From contig JAEZCE010000051.1 in assembly GCA_023429995.1 (NCBI GenBank), positions 1 through 62,638 of the forward strand: 62,638 nt of DNA, read 5' to 3'. The notes below the pieces were generated by a model, which had not been told where the DNA came from, did not search any database, and worked only from the letters and a program-made list of their open reading frames with translations. Of the stretch, positions 25,147 through 35,276 are shown piece by piece. Source of the DNA: Bacillota bacterium. Lineage in GTDB: Bacteria; Bacillota; UBA4882; UBA8346. Made by a program: the position numbers and the translations under genes. Each line of letters starts with the position of its first letter. Position 1 is the first letter of the stretch.

Positions 25147-26118
25147 TTAATAAATATCTTTCATTTTTTGCGTCGATTTCAGATAGATCATCGTGATGAT
25201 TCCGACAATAATTGCGGTCACTGTGGCCAAAGCCGATGCATAGCCATATTGAGCCAGTCCGCCGGACATGGCATCGGTTGGGAAGAAGTACTTGTAAATA
25301 TAAGTCATCATCACTTCGGTTTGACCACCGGGTTGTCCATTGGTTAAGACCAGTGCCAAATCGGACATTTTCAAGCCCTCCACTAGCTCCAACATCATTA
25401 CAATCTGCAGAATCGGCTTGAGCATCGGCACAGTGACATTGAAAAATTGCTGAATTTTACCGGCGCCGTCAATATCGGCGCACTCATATAACTCTTTAGG
25501 AACGCTCTGCAAGCCCATGAGGAAAAATACCATCGTAATCCCAAAATGACTCCAAACAGCTGCCAGAATTAATACCACCATCGCTAACCAGCGGTCTGCA
25601 AACCAGCCGATCTTGATACCGGTAATACCGGTTTGAATCAACAGTGTATTCACGATACCGTTGTACGAACCGAAAAGGATCGAAAAAATTAAGCCTACGA
25701 TAGCCATACTAATAATGGTCGGCATAAAAAAAGCCGTTCGGAAAAACGTATTTATTTTGGTTTTGGTATTTAATAACACCGCTAGGACCAGAGCAATCGG
25801 TATCTCTAAAGCCATTTTACCAATGGTTACGATGAAAGTATTGAACACCGAATTCCAGTAGTTGCCGTCCCTGCAAAACAATCTGACGAAATTATCAATT
25901 CCGATAAAAAGCGCGCTTGAAAAACCGTCGTAATCATAAAATGACCACCGGATAACATAGATAATCGGATAAATCGTAAACAGCAAAAAACCGATCAGCA
26001 TGGGAGTCATCATTAAATAAGCCGGTAAATTATCATCTTTCCTGAGAACTCTTTTAACGGCTCCCCAGAACCCGCCGCGGGAGTTTTGATTATCCAAACG
26101 GACTCCATTCAATTCCAT
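25147..26118 (-). CDS. sugar ABC transporter permease, MalF type
   Basis: A 323-residue subunit started at ATG 26118, seven bases after AAAGGCGG, rather than at the in-frame TTG 26166, which has no site. There are six predicted helices. The EAA loop is ELYECADIDGAGKIQQFFNV. The first 30 residues are polar and cytoplasmic. It pairs with the MalG-type permease to form the channel. It is separated from the binding-protein gene by a stem-loop. Confidence 0.92.
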   Translation of the reverse strand: MELNGVRLDNQNSRGGFWGAVKRVLRKDDNLPAYLMMTPMLIGFLLFTIYPIIYVIRWSFYDYDGFSSALFIGIDNFVRLFCRDGNYWNSVFNTFIVTIGKMALEIPIALVLAVLLNTKTKINTFFRTAFFMPTIISMAIVGLIFSILFGSYNGIVNTLLIQTGITGIKIGWFADRWLAMVVLILAAVWSHFGITMVFFLMGLQSVPKELYECADIDGAGKIQQFFNVTVPMLKPILQIVMMLELVEGLKMSDLALVLTNGQPGGQTEVMMTYIYKYFFPTDAMSGGLAQYGYASALATVTAIIVGIITMIYLKSTQKMKDIY

Positions 26119-26247
26119 TACAAGACCGCCTTTCTGGCCAGATAAAGACTGATTGACCATTTTCAACCATCATTTCTGCTAATTCCATAAAATAACTCAG
26201 TTTATTGAGCCAAAACTTTATCAATGTTCGGCATCCATTTATGAATG

Positions 26248-26278
26248 AACCCTGTCCGAATCATTTCCAGACAGGGTT
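26248..26278 (-). other. stem-loop between binding-protein and permease genes
   Basis: AACCCTGTC (26248-26256) pairs with GACAGGGTT (26270-26278). No T-run follows on the minus strand. Such stems often stabilise the binding-protein message and lower permease expression. Confidence 0.5.
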
Positions 26279-26321
26279 TGCTGCAGTTTCACCGCAACTT
26301 TTCCAGAAAACAAAGAAGTGT

Positions 26322-27680
26322 TTATTTCTTTTTAAATTTCAAATCGGTCTTGTCAACATACAGCGATATATCCAATCCTTCTTTGACAGCCCGGTCCAAA
26401 GCTTCATTATAACGTTTATCCAAGTCGGCCACGGCTTGTTCCGGACTCATGTAACCCAGGATAACTTTGGTAACCACAACTTCTTCGGTTTCACCCTCAA
26501 CCTTAAGATAAGCCTTGGGACTCATTGGATATCGATACGTTGAACTCAAATCGGCGAACTCCGCAAAATTCTTCATGGTAGGCTGGGCTTTACTCATTTT
26601 AATGAGTTCGGGTTTATATGGAATCTGTTTGCCGGATTCATATAAATTGACTATCATTGCATCCGAAGAGAATAATTTTAATACTTCCATCGACTTCTCG
26701 GGTAGTTCTTTCGCTTTTGAACCTAAAAATACCGAGAATGTTTGATAGGCATAATCGCGATACCGGTTTTTAGGATTTTCGACCGGCCTGCAGATACCCC
26801 AATTCATTTTGGTGGGAAACTGGTCCGCCCAAACAGCCGGATCCCAACTGGCCGATAATTTGAAGCCAATATTGCCTTCGGCGAATTGAGCTCTGGCTTG
26901 ATCATTGCTTAGACTCTCAATTCCCGGAAACCAGCTACCGTCTGCCTTTAAATCAGCCCAAAGTTGTAACACCGGCTTCAGGGATTTATAATCAAAACGG
27001 CCGGTTTTTTGATTAAATTGAGAATGTCCCACGGATGAAGCATAGTGCCACAACCCATTGGCACTCACTGTTCCGGTGCTCTTTAACCCTTCAATGATTC
27101 CAAATTCTTTCCCTTCGCCATTCTTGGTGATAACTTTAGCCATTTCCCGCAATTCATTCCAAGTGGCCGGGGGTTTGGTAAAGCCGTTCTTTTTAAGCAG
27201 ATCCTTATTATAAGCTACCCCTAAAGTGCTCACGGCAATGGGCACCGAATAAGTCTTTCCGTTAAACAGATTATAACCGGGCTGTAAATAACCGTGATAC
27301 TTCCGCAAAAAACTCTTTCCTCCGGGCATCGTCTCGATGGGTATCACCCAGCCTACTTTGATAAATTGACCAATACTCCCTTGCTGCAATTTAAAAAGAT
27401 GAGGGGCCTCATTGGCAGCGGCTGCGATATTCAAAACATTGTTATAATCGCCGCCATAGATGCGGTATTCTATCTTAATCCCCTTGCTTTTGCCCGCTCC
27501 ATTGTTGAAGTCGGCTACCATCTTTTCATCTTCTGCTTTGGTAGCGCTATTATTGGTCCAGACTTGAATCGTATCCACCTTCACTGTTTTGGCTTCAATT
27601 TTGCCAAATCCGGTTGACCAGGTTAAAAATAAGACCAAGCAAACAACCATTATCAATCCCTTCGAAAACTTCCTTTTCAT
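26322..27680 (-). CDS. sugar ABC transporter solute-binding protein (family 1)
   Basis: A 452-residue secreted binding protein. Residues 1-30 are a signal peptide (MKRKFSKGLIMVVCLVLFLT, cut near IEA). The Cys at about 15 lies in the hydrophobic core without a lipobox, so lipoprotein anchoring is not clear. IQVWTNNSATKAEDEKMVAD, YAYQTFSVFLGSKAKELPEK and the middle TPPxTWNEL-like PPATWNELREMAKV match family 1. The start is ATG 27680 behind GGAGG. The 266-base gap before it should hold the operon promoter, under control of the YesN-type regulator encoded upstream. Confidence 0.92.
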   Translation of the reverse strand: MKRKFSKGLIMVVCLVLFLTWSTGFGKIEAKTVKVDTIQVWTNNSATKAEDEKMVADFNNGAGKSKGIKIEYRIYGGDYNNVLNIAAAANEAPHLFKLQQGSIGQFIKVGWVIPIETMPGGKSFLRKYHGYLQPGYNLFNGKTYSVPIAVSTLGVAYNKDLLKKNGFTKPPATWNELREMAKVITKNGEGKEFGIIEGLKSTGTVSANGLWHYASSVGHSQFNQKTGRFDYKSLKPVLQLWADLKADGSWFPGIESLSNDQARAQFAEGNIGFKLSASWDPAVWADQFPTKMNWGICRPVENPKNRYRDYAYQTFSVFLGSKAKELPEKSMEVLKLFSSDAMIVNLYESGKQIPYKPELIKMSKAQPTMKNFAEFADLSSTYRYPMSPKAYLKVEGETEEVVVTKVILGYMSPEQAVADLDKRYNEALDRAVKEGLDISLYVDKTDLKFKKK

Positions 27681-27946
27681 ATAAGCCTCCTGTTAAGTTA
27701 ATATGACAAAACAGTAAATTTACTTCTTAAGTATCATTATAAATTTGATATTTAAAAAACAAAATGGAATTAACTATCGGGAACCGGAAAATTCTATTGG
27801 GTTCGTGCCAAATTGAAAAAAACTTAATGCAATACTTACCAAAGGGTAAAAAAAATTTATTGCAGGAATGATCGTTTCTTGGTTGCAACGTTTGAAGAAA
27901 CAGATGAAGTTGGAGAAGAAAAACCGGAGCAAGTTTGATATACCCA

Positions 27947-29578
27947 TTAATTTCCAATCGTTCGATATTGTTGGGGATGAACACCGGTATACTTTTTAAA
28001 CACTTTGCTAAAATAAGAGGGGTCTTGAAATCCTACTCGATTGGCAACATCCAAAATTTTATAATCGGTGTTTTTTAAAAGGTCCTTGGCGACCTCCATC
28101 CGCTTTTGAGTTAGATAATCGGTAATGGTTTGGCCAGTTTCACGTTTAAAGAGGGAACTAATGTAATTCGGTGAAAGATACACTGTTTCCGCGATGGTAT
28201 TGACACTAATATCTTCCATGTATTGCTCTTCAATTACTTTTTTAATATCCCCAATCACTTTGGTGTTTTTTTGGGCATATTTTCTTGCGAAATATGAGGC
28301 CATTGTCACCAATAATTCCCGTATTTGTTGCTCCAATTCAAAAATACTTTCCGTTTGATCAATAGCATCCAAAACAGCTGGACGTTTCGTGGTTATATCA
28401 CCGAAATCCACCCCGATTTCATAAAAAGTCCGGGAAACAAAAAAGACATATTCTGCACAAATCCTTTGCACATATTCGATGGTAAATTTCTGATCCTGCC
28501 GGAAACTCTCAAACAAATCCCCAACCGCTTGCTCTGTTTCTTTGACATTTCCCAGTTTAATCAGACTGACAAGTTGATTCTGCTTTTCGTAAAAATCAGG
28601 GTCTTTTGCACTTTCTTGCTCTAAATTCAATCCCGAAATCCTAATATCCGTACTGTGGATAATAGAACCTTTACCGGTGTAGAACTTGAAATCCAATGCG
28701 TTTAATGCCTCTTGATAGGCTGAATTAATTTGAAGGACCTGTTCCACCTTACGGCCAACCCCCAACGAAACCGATATCTGTAAGTAATTACCGATGGATT
28801 TGACAATTTCACTATAAATATCGTTTTCTGCTTCTGAGGAAGTATCTGATTTAAGGTTCAAGATCATGGCATAATGATGATCGGTCATCTGAATGCATAT
28901 CCCTTGCGAATAATTATGAATCAGCTCTTCCACCACACTGGTAATGGAGAAACCAAGCAGTTGTTTTTCTTCCTCCGGGTAATCGGCGGTGGTTTTAAGG
29001 TAATCATCAATTTGTAAAATCGCTACTACGATGGGCTCACTAGTTTGAAATGGATTTTTGAAATACTCCAATTTTGCTAAAACTTCCGTTTCCTTCTTAA
29101 AAGTACCCAAGATCAAATAGCGCAAAAACTGTTCCCGGGCGGCGTTGAAGTGTTCTTTCAATTGTATTCGCAGCGTATTAATCTTTTCGGCTAAGTTTCT
29201 TTCAGTGGTGATTTTGTTGACCACTTTTTTCACCACCTGGATTAGTTCCGTTACATCCAGGGGTTTTAAAATATATCCTTCGGCATTAATCCCCAAAGCC
29301 GATTTGGCATAACCAAAGTCTTGAATACCGCTGAAAACAATGATTTTAACTTCTTTACCCTGTTCCTTCAGTATCGTGGAGGCTTCCAAACCATCTAAAA
29401 ACGGCATCCGGATATCCGTAAATAATATGTCCGGTTGGAGTTGCAAGCAAAGATCAACTGCTTCTTGCCCATTGGTAGCTTCAGCGATTATTTTTATTCC
29501 ATATTGTGCCCAATCAATAATCGTTCGTAAACCTTCCCGAACCAGATATTCGTCATCTGCCAGGACCATGGTGAACAT
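27947..29578 (-). CDS. YesN-type response regulator with AraC output
   Basis: A 543-residue regulator started at ATG 29578, eight bases after GGAGGA; the ATGs at 29584 and 29632 are too close to or above that site. A receiver domain (residues 1-120) has Asp55 in FTDIRMP as phosphoacceptor. A long helical middle follows, and a C-terminal AraC double helix-turn-helix (about 440-543) contains SVNTIAETVYLSPNYISSLF and VANRVGFQDPSYFSKVFKKY. It follows the sensor kinase by 79 bases and precedes the importer, so it very likely activates the sugar operon. Confidence 0.93.
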   Translation of the reverse strand: MFTMVLADDEYLVREGLRTIIDWAQYGIKIIAEATNGQEAVDLCLQLQPDILFTDIRMPFLDGLEASTILKEQGKEVKIIVFSGIQDFGYAKSALGINAEGYILKPLDVTELIQVVKKVVNKITTERNLAEKINTLRIQLKEHFNAAREQFLRYLILGTFKKETEVLAKLEYFKNPFQTSEPIVVAILQIDDYLKTTADYPEEEKQLLGFSITSVVEELIHNYSQGICIQMTDHHYAMILNLKSDTSSEAENDIYSEIVKSIGNYLQISVSLGVGRKVEQVLQINSAYQEALNALDFKFYTGKGSIIHSTDIRISGLNLEQESAKDPDFYEKQNQLVSLIKLGNVKETEQAVGDLFESFRQDQKFTIEYVQRICAEYVFFVSRTFYEIGVDFGDITTKRPAVLDAIDQTESIFELEQQIRELLVTMASYFARKYAQKNTKVIGDIKKVIEEQYMEDISVNTIAETVYLSPNYISSLFKRETGQTITDYLTQKRMEVAKDLLKNTDYKILDVANRVGFQDPSYFSKVFKKYTGVHPQQYRTIGN

Positions 29579-29657
29579 AAGCATTTTCCTCCAAAATCGA
29601 TAATTCCATCCCGGATTTTTTTGGATACACATTCGTTTAATAAAAGTATAACCACAA

Positions 29658-31487
29658 CTATAGTTTAAATGGCAATTTAATTAAGGCTGTAACTCCTCCG
29701 GTTTGATTTGGGAGGTAGCTTAAACCATATTCATTCCCAAAAAATTGTTTAATCCGTTCATTGACATTGATAATTCCAAAAGAGCTTTCACTCCCGCACT
29801 CACCTGTCACAATTCGATTCAATTCAGCAATATTGGCCCCCGCTCCATTATCAGAAATCATAATTTCAACGTGATTGCCGGCCAGAGTCCCCACAATCGC
29901 AATAAACCCTTCCCCCGAACATTTTTCAATTCCATGGATAATCGCATTTTCCACAATGGGTTGCAGAATCAGCTTAATCGTTTTGCATTTCAAAATTTCG
30001 GGAGCAAAATCGATTGTAAAATCCAGCCTTTCTTTAAAACGGATTCGCTGAATCATCAGGTAACTCTCAATCTGTTTTTTCTCTTCTTCCAAAGTGATTT
30101 GGGATTTCCCTTTATTCAGGCTGTATCGAAAAAAGTTTGATAAACTTTTAACCATAATGCTGATGTCTTCCGCTTTATACTTGAGTGCCAACCAATTGAC
30201 GGAATCCAACGTGTTATAAAGAAAATGGGGGTTGATTTGGGCTTGTAAAGCTTCTAACTCGTATTCCCTTGCTTTGAGTTCTACTTTCTGTTTGGCTAAT
30301 TCACTGACATATAACTTCTCAATTAATTCTTTAATTTCTTCCATCATCGACTTGTAATGTTGAATCAGCAAAGCGAACTCGTCATGCCGTTTGTAAGAAA
30401 GGTTTATCTCAAAATTTCCTCCTTTAACATCGGACATCGATGAGACTAACTTGCGAATCGGACTGGCAATATCCGTTGCCAGGAGTAAGGCAATGAGCAG
30501 TGATAGCGCTCCCGCAACTAAAATAACCAGATACATCAATTGATTAAACGAAGTGAGTTCCTGGTTCAATTCCCGAAGTGGAGCGGTAGAAATGATCTTC
30601 CACCCCACTTGATCGATTTTTTTAACCGAGATCAGCATTTTAGCTCCATGAATTCTTTCAACCCAGGAAATATAAGAACGACTGGTTTTATGTTTACGGA
30701 TCCAACTTTTTTGCAATGGCGGGTTTCGGTCGCCATAGTTTTTAGTGCTCAGAATGACCCGATCTTTTTCGTCCACAATAAACACCATGCTATGGGGAGA
30801 AGCTTTGATACTTTCCAAAATATCGTTAAAATAATCGGTTTCGATATCGATGGTTAATAACCCGCAGTATTCGGTTTCTGATGGTTTAACAGCATAAAGT
30901 TTCCTGGCAACTTTGATACTGTCCATCGACTTCATAAAGGTATCGGTGTGGTTGAAGCCTACAACCTTAAACATGCCATGGGAAAATTCCCGGTACCATG
31001 GTTCCTTTTCAATCTCACTGATATCATACACTTTATCGGAAACTTTAAAGTTTTTATACTCCCTTCGATCCAACAGATAAATCTTAGGAAATAGGGTGGT
31101 TTTGGTGAAATTTGAAAGATTCGACAAGCAGTATCCTTCAAGAATGTCATTAATTGTGGTAATCTCGGCAATAATTAACAAAGTATTTTTAGGTTTATCG
31201 GCAGCCAATACTTCCATCAGTTTCGGATTAAATGAAATTAAAATCCCCACATCATCAGCGGTTTCAAACTTTTGCAAAATACTGGTTTCCGCAATTGTCA
31301 GATTTTTCTCGATCAACTGATCCGTTTTGCTGGTAATGATATTCGATGATTTGATATATATGGTAATCGAGATGATCAATGTCGGTATTAGGACCGATAA
31401 TATAAAATAGTATATCAACCGGTTGCGGATACTCATTTTAAATAAGAAGTTATGAAAAAGAATCTTTTGAATGAAATTTCCCCGCAT
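29658..31487 (-). CDS. YesM-type sensor histidine kinase
   Basis: A 609-residue kinase started at ATG 31487, six bases after GGAG. Membrane helix 1 is near 20-44, an extracellular Cache-like sensor spans 45-300, and helix 2 is near 305-330. A HAMP domain (about 330-385) and the His_kinase domain QAQINPHFLYNTLDS (phosphoacceptor His near 423) follow. The ATPase domain carries PIVENAIIHGIEK, ISDNGAG and SSFGIINVNERI. The external ligand is presumably the sugar, or the sugar-loaded binding protein. It is the partner of the regulator just downstream. Confidence 0.93.
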   Translation of the reverse strand: MRGNFIQKILFHNFLFKMSIRNRLIYYFILSVLIPTLIISITIYIKSSNIITSKTDQLIEKNLTIAETSILQKFETADDVGILISFNPKLMEVLAADKPKNTLLIIAEITTINDILEGYCLSNLSNFTKTTLFPKIYLLDRREYKNFKVSDKVYDISEIEKEPWYREFSHGMFKVVGFNHTDTFMKSMDSIKVARKLYAVKPSETEYCGLLTIDIETDYFNDILESIKASPHSMVFIVDEKDRVILSTKNYGDRNPPLQKSWIRKHKTSRSYISWVERIHGAKMLISVKKIDQVGWKIISTAPLRELNQELTSFNQLMYLVILVAGALSLLIALLLATDIASPIRKLVSSMSDVKGGNFEINLSYKRHDEFALLIQHYKSMMEEIKELIEKLYVSELAKQKVELKAREYELEALQAQINPHFLYNTLDSVNWLALKYKAEDISIMVKSLSNFFRYSLNKGKSQITLEEEKKQIESYLMIQRIRFKERLDFTIDFAPEILKCKTIKLILQPIVENAIIHGIEKCSGEGFIAIVGTLAGNHVEIMISDNGAGANIAELNRIVTGECGSESSFGIINVNERIKQFFGNEYGLSYLPNQTGGVTALIKLPFKL

Positions 31488-31583
31488 AGAATGCTCCATT
31501 TATGTTATCCATTATTCTTATTATACTACATTCTATCTTTCCCCACAGCTAACACGGGTTCAATAGATGAACAGGTGTTGATA

Positions 31584-33143
31584 CTATAAATTGGGCCAAG
31601 TAAGCTCAATACCTCCTTTTTTTAAATAGGACTGAAGTTCAGCCAGCCGTGAAGGATCATTTTTAACCTGACGGGGAATGACCTTGTTTGTAATGCAATA
31701 AGCAGCTAAATATCCGGCAGATTCACCAATATTCCACTCTACCGGATGCAACCGGAAACAACCATTGGTAATATGCGTGGTGCCAATATTTTTACAGGCT
31801 GGCAATACATTATCGATTCTGACTGGAATCATACTTCCCAGCGGTATTTGAAAAGGTAAACAGTCAATATCAATATAGTTCCTTTTTCCGGTGCTCGGAT
31901 GTAAATCCATGCGGTACAATCCGATTCCTACCGAGTCTTTGAATAGTTCGGCATGATGAGATTCTCGTCCTGACGGGCTCAAATGTTGTTCACAAATTCG
32001 AAATTCAGCCTGGATCCTCAGGGATTCCCGAATATAAATCGATTTTGCCATGCCATCGGATGTACCCATAATATCGGGTCTCAAGCGCAATCCTTTATAT
32101 CCTTGCCCTTCATCGGGTCTGGGAGCTTCGGTTTGCAGCCAGTATAAAAAGGCCAGACTTAACTGCTTAGCAGCATTCAGGTGTTTTTGGCTATCGGTAG
32201 TCTCAAAAACCGGACCTAAGAAATAATCGGTCTGGGGTACATTGATGATTGTAATATCACTGGAAAAAAGTCCGGGTAAAAAGTTGCTTTGATCAATAAT
32301 TCGACGATACTGAAACATATTACGGCCGTTATCTTCTCCCCAAAGAGACCATTTTAGGGGTTGGTGAGTGATATGATGCGGTGTAAACCAACTTAATTGG
32401 CGATCGGGCCAGAAAGCCACCTGATAATTGTGCCAAAAGTCATAATCGTCCGGTTTGGAGATGGTAAAGTCTTCTCCTGCGATATAATCAACAGCAAAGC
32501 AATGAGATACAGCTTGCATATCAAAGGGATCGGGGTTACCGGGCAACGCATGCGGTTCTCCTGTCTGTTGTTGTGATTCGGCCCCGGTTATATATTCAAC
32601 TCCGGCTAATGGCAATAGTTCCCCGCAATCCGTTGCATCCAGAAAATATTGAGCCCGAATGGTGAATGTATCATGGGTATTTGTTTCCCTGAGTGTGACC
32701 CAATTTATTCTGTCGTGTGTCACATCGGCGGACATTATTTTACAATACCGTAAAATAGTCAACAATCCGGAATGAAGATACGGCGCAAACATTTCTTCTA
32801 AAACGGCTAAGGTAATTTGGGGACTGGCGCATATTTTGCCCACTCCATTATTTCCCGGGTGGAAGAAAGTTTGATTTCTAGCTGCGCTGGTTAACGGAAA
32901 GTTCCTCCGATAATAGTCGCGAATTCGATTTCTAAACTGTCTGTAACTATCAGTACATCCGAATCGTTCAATATAAGAATGTTCATCCGGTGGTACTCCT
33001 TGACTGGTAAATTGGCCTCCTATCCAATCGGTTTCTTCGGTTAAGATCACTTTTTTCCCCGATTTCACTGCTGCTAGAGCAGCGGCACACCCACCCGTAC
33101 TCCCACCGATAATAGCCAAATCCGCTTTTAGTTCACGATCCAT
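31584..33143 (-). CDS. FAD-dependent oxidoreductase (FAD_oxidored family)
   Basis: A 519-residue flavoprotein started at ATG 33143, eight bases after GAAGGATG. The FAD loop is IIGGSTGGCAAALAAVKSGK (starting near residue 10), followed by DWIGGQFTSQG. FLDATDCGELLPLAGVEYITG is the PF12831 strand. The C-terminal block CKNIGTTHITNGCFRLHPVE with IGESAGYLAAYC resembles the one in the 20576 protein. It is divergent from the PocR-AraC gene. Longer and distinct from its paralogue, it may act on another sugar. The substrate is unknown. Confidence 0.8.
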   Translation of the reverse strand: MDRELKADLAIIGGSTGGCAAALAAVKSGKKVILTEETDWIGGQFTSQGVPPDEHSYIERFGCTDSYRQFRNRIRDYYRRNFPLTSAARNQTFFHPGNNGVGKICASPQITLAVLEEMFAPYLHSGLLTILRYCKIMSADVTHDRINWVTLRETNTHDTFTIRAQYFLDATDCGELLPLAGVEYITGAESQQQTGEPHALPGNPDPFDMQAVSHCFAVDYIAGEDFTISKPDDYDFWHNYQVAFWPDRQLSWFTPHHITHQPLKWSLWGEDNGRNMFQYRRIIDQSNFLPGLFSSDITIINVPQTDYFLGPVFETTDSQKHLNAAKQLSLAFLYWLQTEAPRPDEGQGYKGLRLRPDIMGTSDGMAKSIYIRESLRIQAEFRICEQHLSPSGRESHHAELFKDSVGIGLYRMDLHPSTGKRNYIDIDCLPFQIPLGSMIPVRIDNVLPACKNIGTTHITNGCFRLHPVEWNIGESAGYLAAYCITNKVIPRQVKNDPSRLAELQSYLKKGGIELTWPNL

Positions 33144-33354
33144 CAGTATCATCCTTCTTTCTAAATGAGTCCAACCATTAATAATGAACTCATTATAACT
33201 CCACTTGAAATCGCATTCTTTAAATATAATGACAAAAACTTCAAGGAATTTGACATTTTTTATGTTTTAATATAAGATTTTCCCGAAAACTTTATGCATT
33301 ATCACCGTAATTTCCCTAGCTTTATGAAGCGAATTAAAACGGAGTGTACCTATA

Positions 33355-34293
33355 ATGGATTATAACTCGAAAGATGGATTGAGAATTCAAAAACTCATCA
33401 AATGGCTAACTGCTGGCAAGAAAGTCCATGTCTGCATCCATTATCTATCTGGCGACCACCAGGAAGATAAGGTGTTATCTGTATCCCCCGAAAACAAAGT
33501 CCATTATTGCAGCTTCTGCAATACGGCAAAATTAACTTCCCGGGGTTTACAGGGTTGCCTAAAATGCAAGCGAAAATCTATCCGCAAAGCCTTACTCTTG
33601 AAGCAACCGTTTACTGGAAAATGCTATTTAGGAATTACCGAAATTGTGCAACCCTTTTTCAGTGGAAATATTCCTCTAGGCATCATTTATATAGGGAATA
33701 TCCTTCTCGAAACCGATGAACAAGCTATAAAATTGCAAATCGCAAAAATGGCTGCGATTACCGGAGTTAAAAAAGAGCTTTTATATGCGGAGTTAGTAAC
33801 GGTGGAAAAAATAACTTCTTCCAAACTGCGAGAATATCATGAAATCGCTGAAATCATCGCCTCTTGTATTGAAATGTATTTAGCGGGGCCTTTTAAATCT
33901 AAAAGCAAACAACTTCCTCAAAACAAAGCCACGGGTGCACATGAAATAAAACACTGGGTGGTAATCCAAACCTTGGATTACATTCATCAGTTTTATTATA
34001 CAGATATCAAATTATCCCAAATCGCCAATTTATATTTTATCAATGAACAATATCTCTGCAAGTTATTTTCCAAACAAATCGGGCAAAGTTTCACGAACTA
34101 CCTGAATGAAATTCGGATTCACCATGCCCAAGAATTGCTTGCCTCCTCGGACCGAAAAATCATTGAAGTCTCCACCATGGTCGGTTTTAATAATGTGACT
34201 TATTTTAACAGTGTTTTTAAAGAGCATACCCATTTAACGCCCCGGGAATTTCGAAAAAAAAATCATTCAATTTTTTATGAGGCCATCCCCTAA
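33355..34293 (+). CDS. PocR-domain AraC-family regulator
   Basis: A 312-residue regulator. Residues 10-185 form a PocR ligand-binding domain with its cysteine set (VHYCSFCNTAKLTSRGLQGC, then LKCKRKS), a family that binds small hydrocarbon or sugar-derived ligands. The last 100 residues are an AraC double helix-turn-helix (IKLSQIANLYFINEQYLCKL, EVSTMVGFNNVTYFNSVFKE). The start is ATG 33355 behind GGAG. It is divergent from the FAD-oxidoreductase gene across a 211-base gap, so it probably regulates that gene. Confidence 0.88.
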   Translation: MDYNSKDGLRIQKLIKWLTAGKKVHVCIHYLSGDHQEDKVLSVSPENKVHYCSFCNTAKLTSRGLQGCLKCKRKSIRKALLLKQPFTGKCYLGITEIVQPFFSGNIPLGIIYIGNILLETDEQAIKLQIAKMAAITGVKKELLYAELVTVEKITSSKLREYHEIAEIIASCIEMYLAGPFKSKSKQLPQNKATGAHEIKHWVVIQTLDYIHQFYYTDIKLSQIANLYFINEQYLCKLFSKQIGQSFTNYLNEIRIHHAQELLASSDRKIIEVSTMVGFNNVTYFNSVFKEHTHLTPREFRKKNHSIFYEAIP

Positions 34294-34361
34294 AATAATT
34301 ACCTTCAATTCAAATTCTTTGGTGAATCCAAATCATCCAAAATAGTTTTTTGTTTTATAAA

Positions 34362-34401
34362 ATCACCTCCCTGCAGGATATACTAGAGGGGGAGAGGTGA
34401 T
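34362..34401 (+). promoter_or_regulatory. ribosome-site-sequestering hairpin before ku
   Basis: ATCACCTC (34362-34369) is exactly complementary to GAGGTGAT (34394-34401), which contains the ku ribosome-binding site. The loop is 24 bases. Folding would hide the site five bases before ATG 34406. Confidence 0.55.
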
Positions 34402-34405
34402 CCTT

Positions 34406-35230
34406 ATGCGGACTTTATGGAAAGGCGCCATCAGTTTCGGACTGGTCAATGTTCCGGTTGGCCTTTATACAGCCACTGAGAAAAAAGAGGTAAAATTCAA
34501 TTATCTCCATGAGAAGTGCAAAACACCCATTCAATATGAAAAACATTGTCCCACCTGTGGAGTAGAAGTTCCTCCGGAAGAGATCGTTCGGGGGTACGAA
34601 TTTCAAAAAGGACAATATGTGATTTTAAAAGAGGAGGATTTTGAGCGGCTGCCGGATGGAAATGCCAAAACCATCGATATTGTAGATTTCGTTGATCTGG
34701 AGGAAATTGACCCGATTTATTTTGAGAAAAGTTATTTTCTGGAACCCAGCCGGGGTGGAGAAAAAGCTTATGCGTTGTTAAAACGGGCCATGCTGGAGAC
34801 GGGGAAAATCGCTATCGCCAAAGTAACGATCCGTTCCAAAGAATCTCTGGCCGTTCTCAGAGTCGCTCAAAGTGTTTTAATGATGGAGACTATCTTTTAC
34901 CCGGATGAAATCCGCTCGCCGGCGGCACTGAACGGTGTTCAGAACGAACCCGCTTTGCATGAAAATGAAGTCAAAATGGCCAACAATCTTATTGCCAACC
35001 TCTCCAGCCATTTTGAACCGGCCAAATATACCAACCGCTACCGGGAGGATTTACTCCAATTGATCGAGGCTAAGATTGGCGGGGGAGAAGTAGCTCAAAC
35101 CGAGGAACGCCAAACCGGAAAAATCATTGATCTTATGGAAGCCTTGCGGGCCAGCATTGAGGCGACAGGAAAAAAAGAACCACCGGTTCAGGCGGGAGAA
35201 AAACGCAAGGGACGGGCCAAAACAGGCTAG
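34406..35230 (+). CDS. ku: Ku, non-homologous end-joining protein
   Basis: A 274-residue bacterial Ku. MRTLWKGAISFGLVNVPVGL is the standard opening, and a CX2C pair (CPTCGVE) follows near 51. The core continues EDFERLPDGNAKTIDIVDFV and LLQLIEAKIGGGE, and a basic tail ends in EKRKGRAKTG. Ku rings bind broken DNA ends and recruit LigD, which suits dormant spores. No ligD is in the window. The start is ATG 34406; the in-frame GTG 34397 lies within the ribosome site. A hairpin can mask that site. Confidence 0.95.
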   Translation: MRTLWKGAISFGLVNVPVGLYTATEKKEVKFNYLHEKCKTPIQYEKHCPTCGVEVPPEEIVRGYEFQKGQYVILKEEDFERLPDGNAKTIDIVDFVDLEEIDPIYFEKSYFLEPSRGGEKAYALLKRAMLETGKIAIAKVTIRSKESLAVLRVAQSVLMMETIFYPDEIRSPAALNGVQNEPALHENEVKMANNLIANLSSHFEPAKYTNRYREDLLQLIEAKIGGGEVAQTEERQTGKIIDLMEALRASIEATGKKEPPVQAGEKRKGRAKTG

Positions 35231-35238
35231 GGTTATAT

Positions 35239-35266
35239 AAAAAAAGTCGGCTCTCTGCCGATAAAA
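35239..35266 (-). terminator. terminator of the 62-residue ORF
   Basis: On the minus strand TCGGC-AGAGA-GCCGA (a 5-bp stem plus a wobble) is followed by seven T (complement of 35239-35245). Confidence 0.55.
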
Positions 35267-35276
35267 TTGATATCTT

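Noticed and set aside
27727..27984. 85-residue minus-strand ORF before the binding-protein gene
   Set aside because: It overlaps the response-regulator 3' end in another frame and lies in the expected promoter region.
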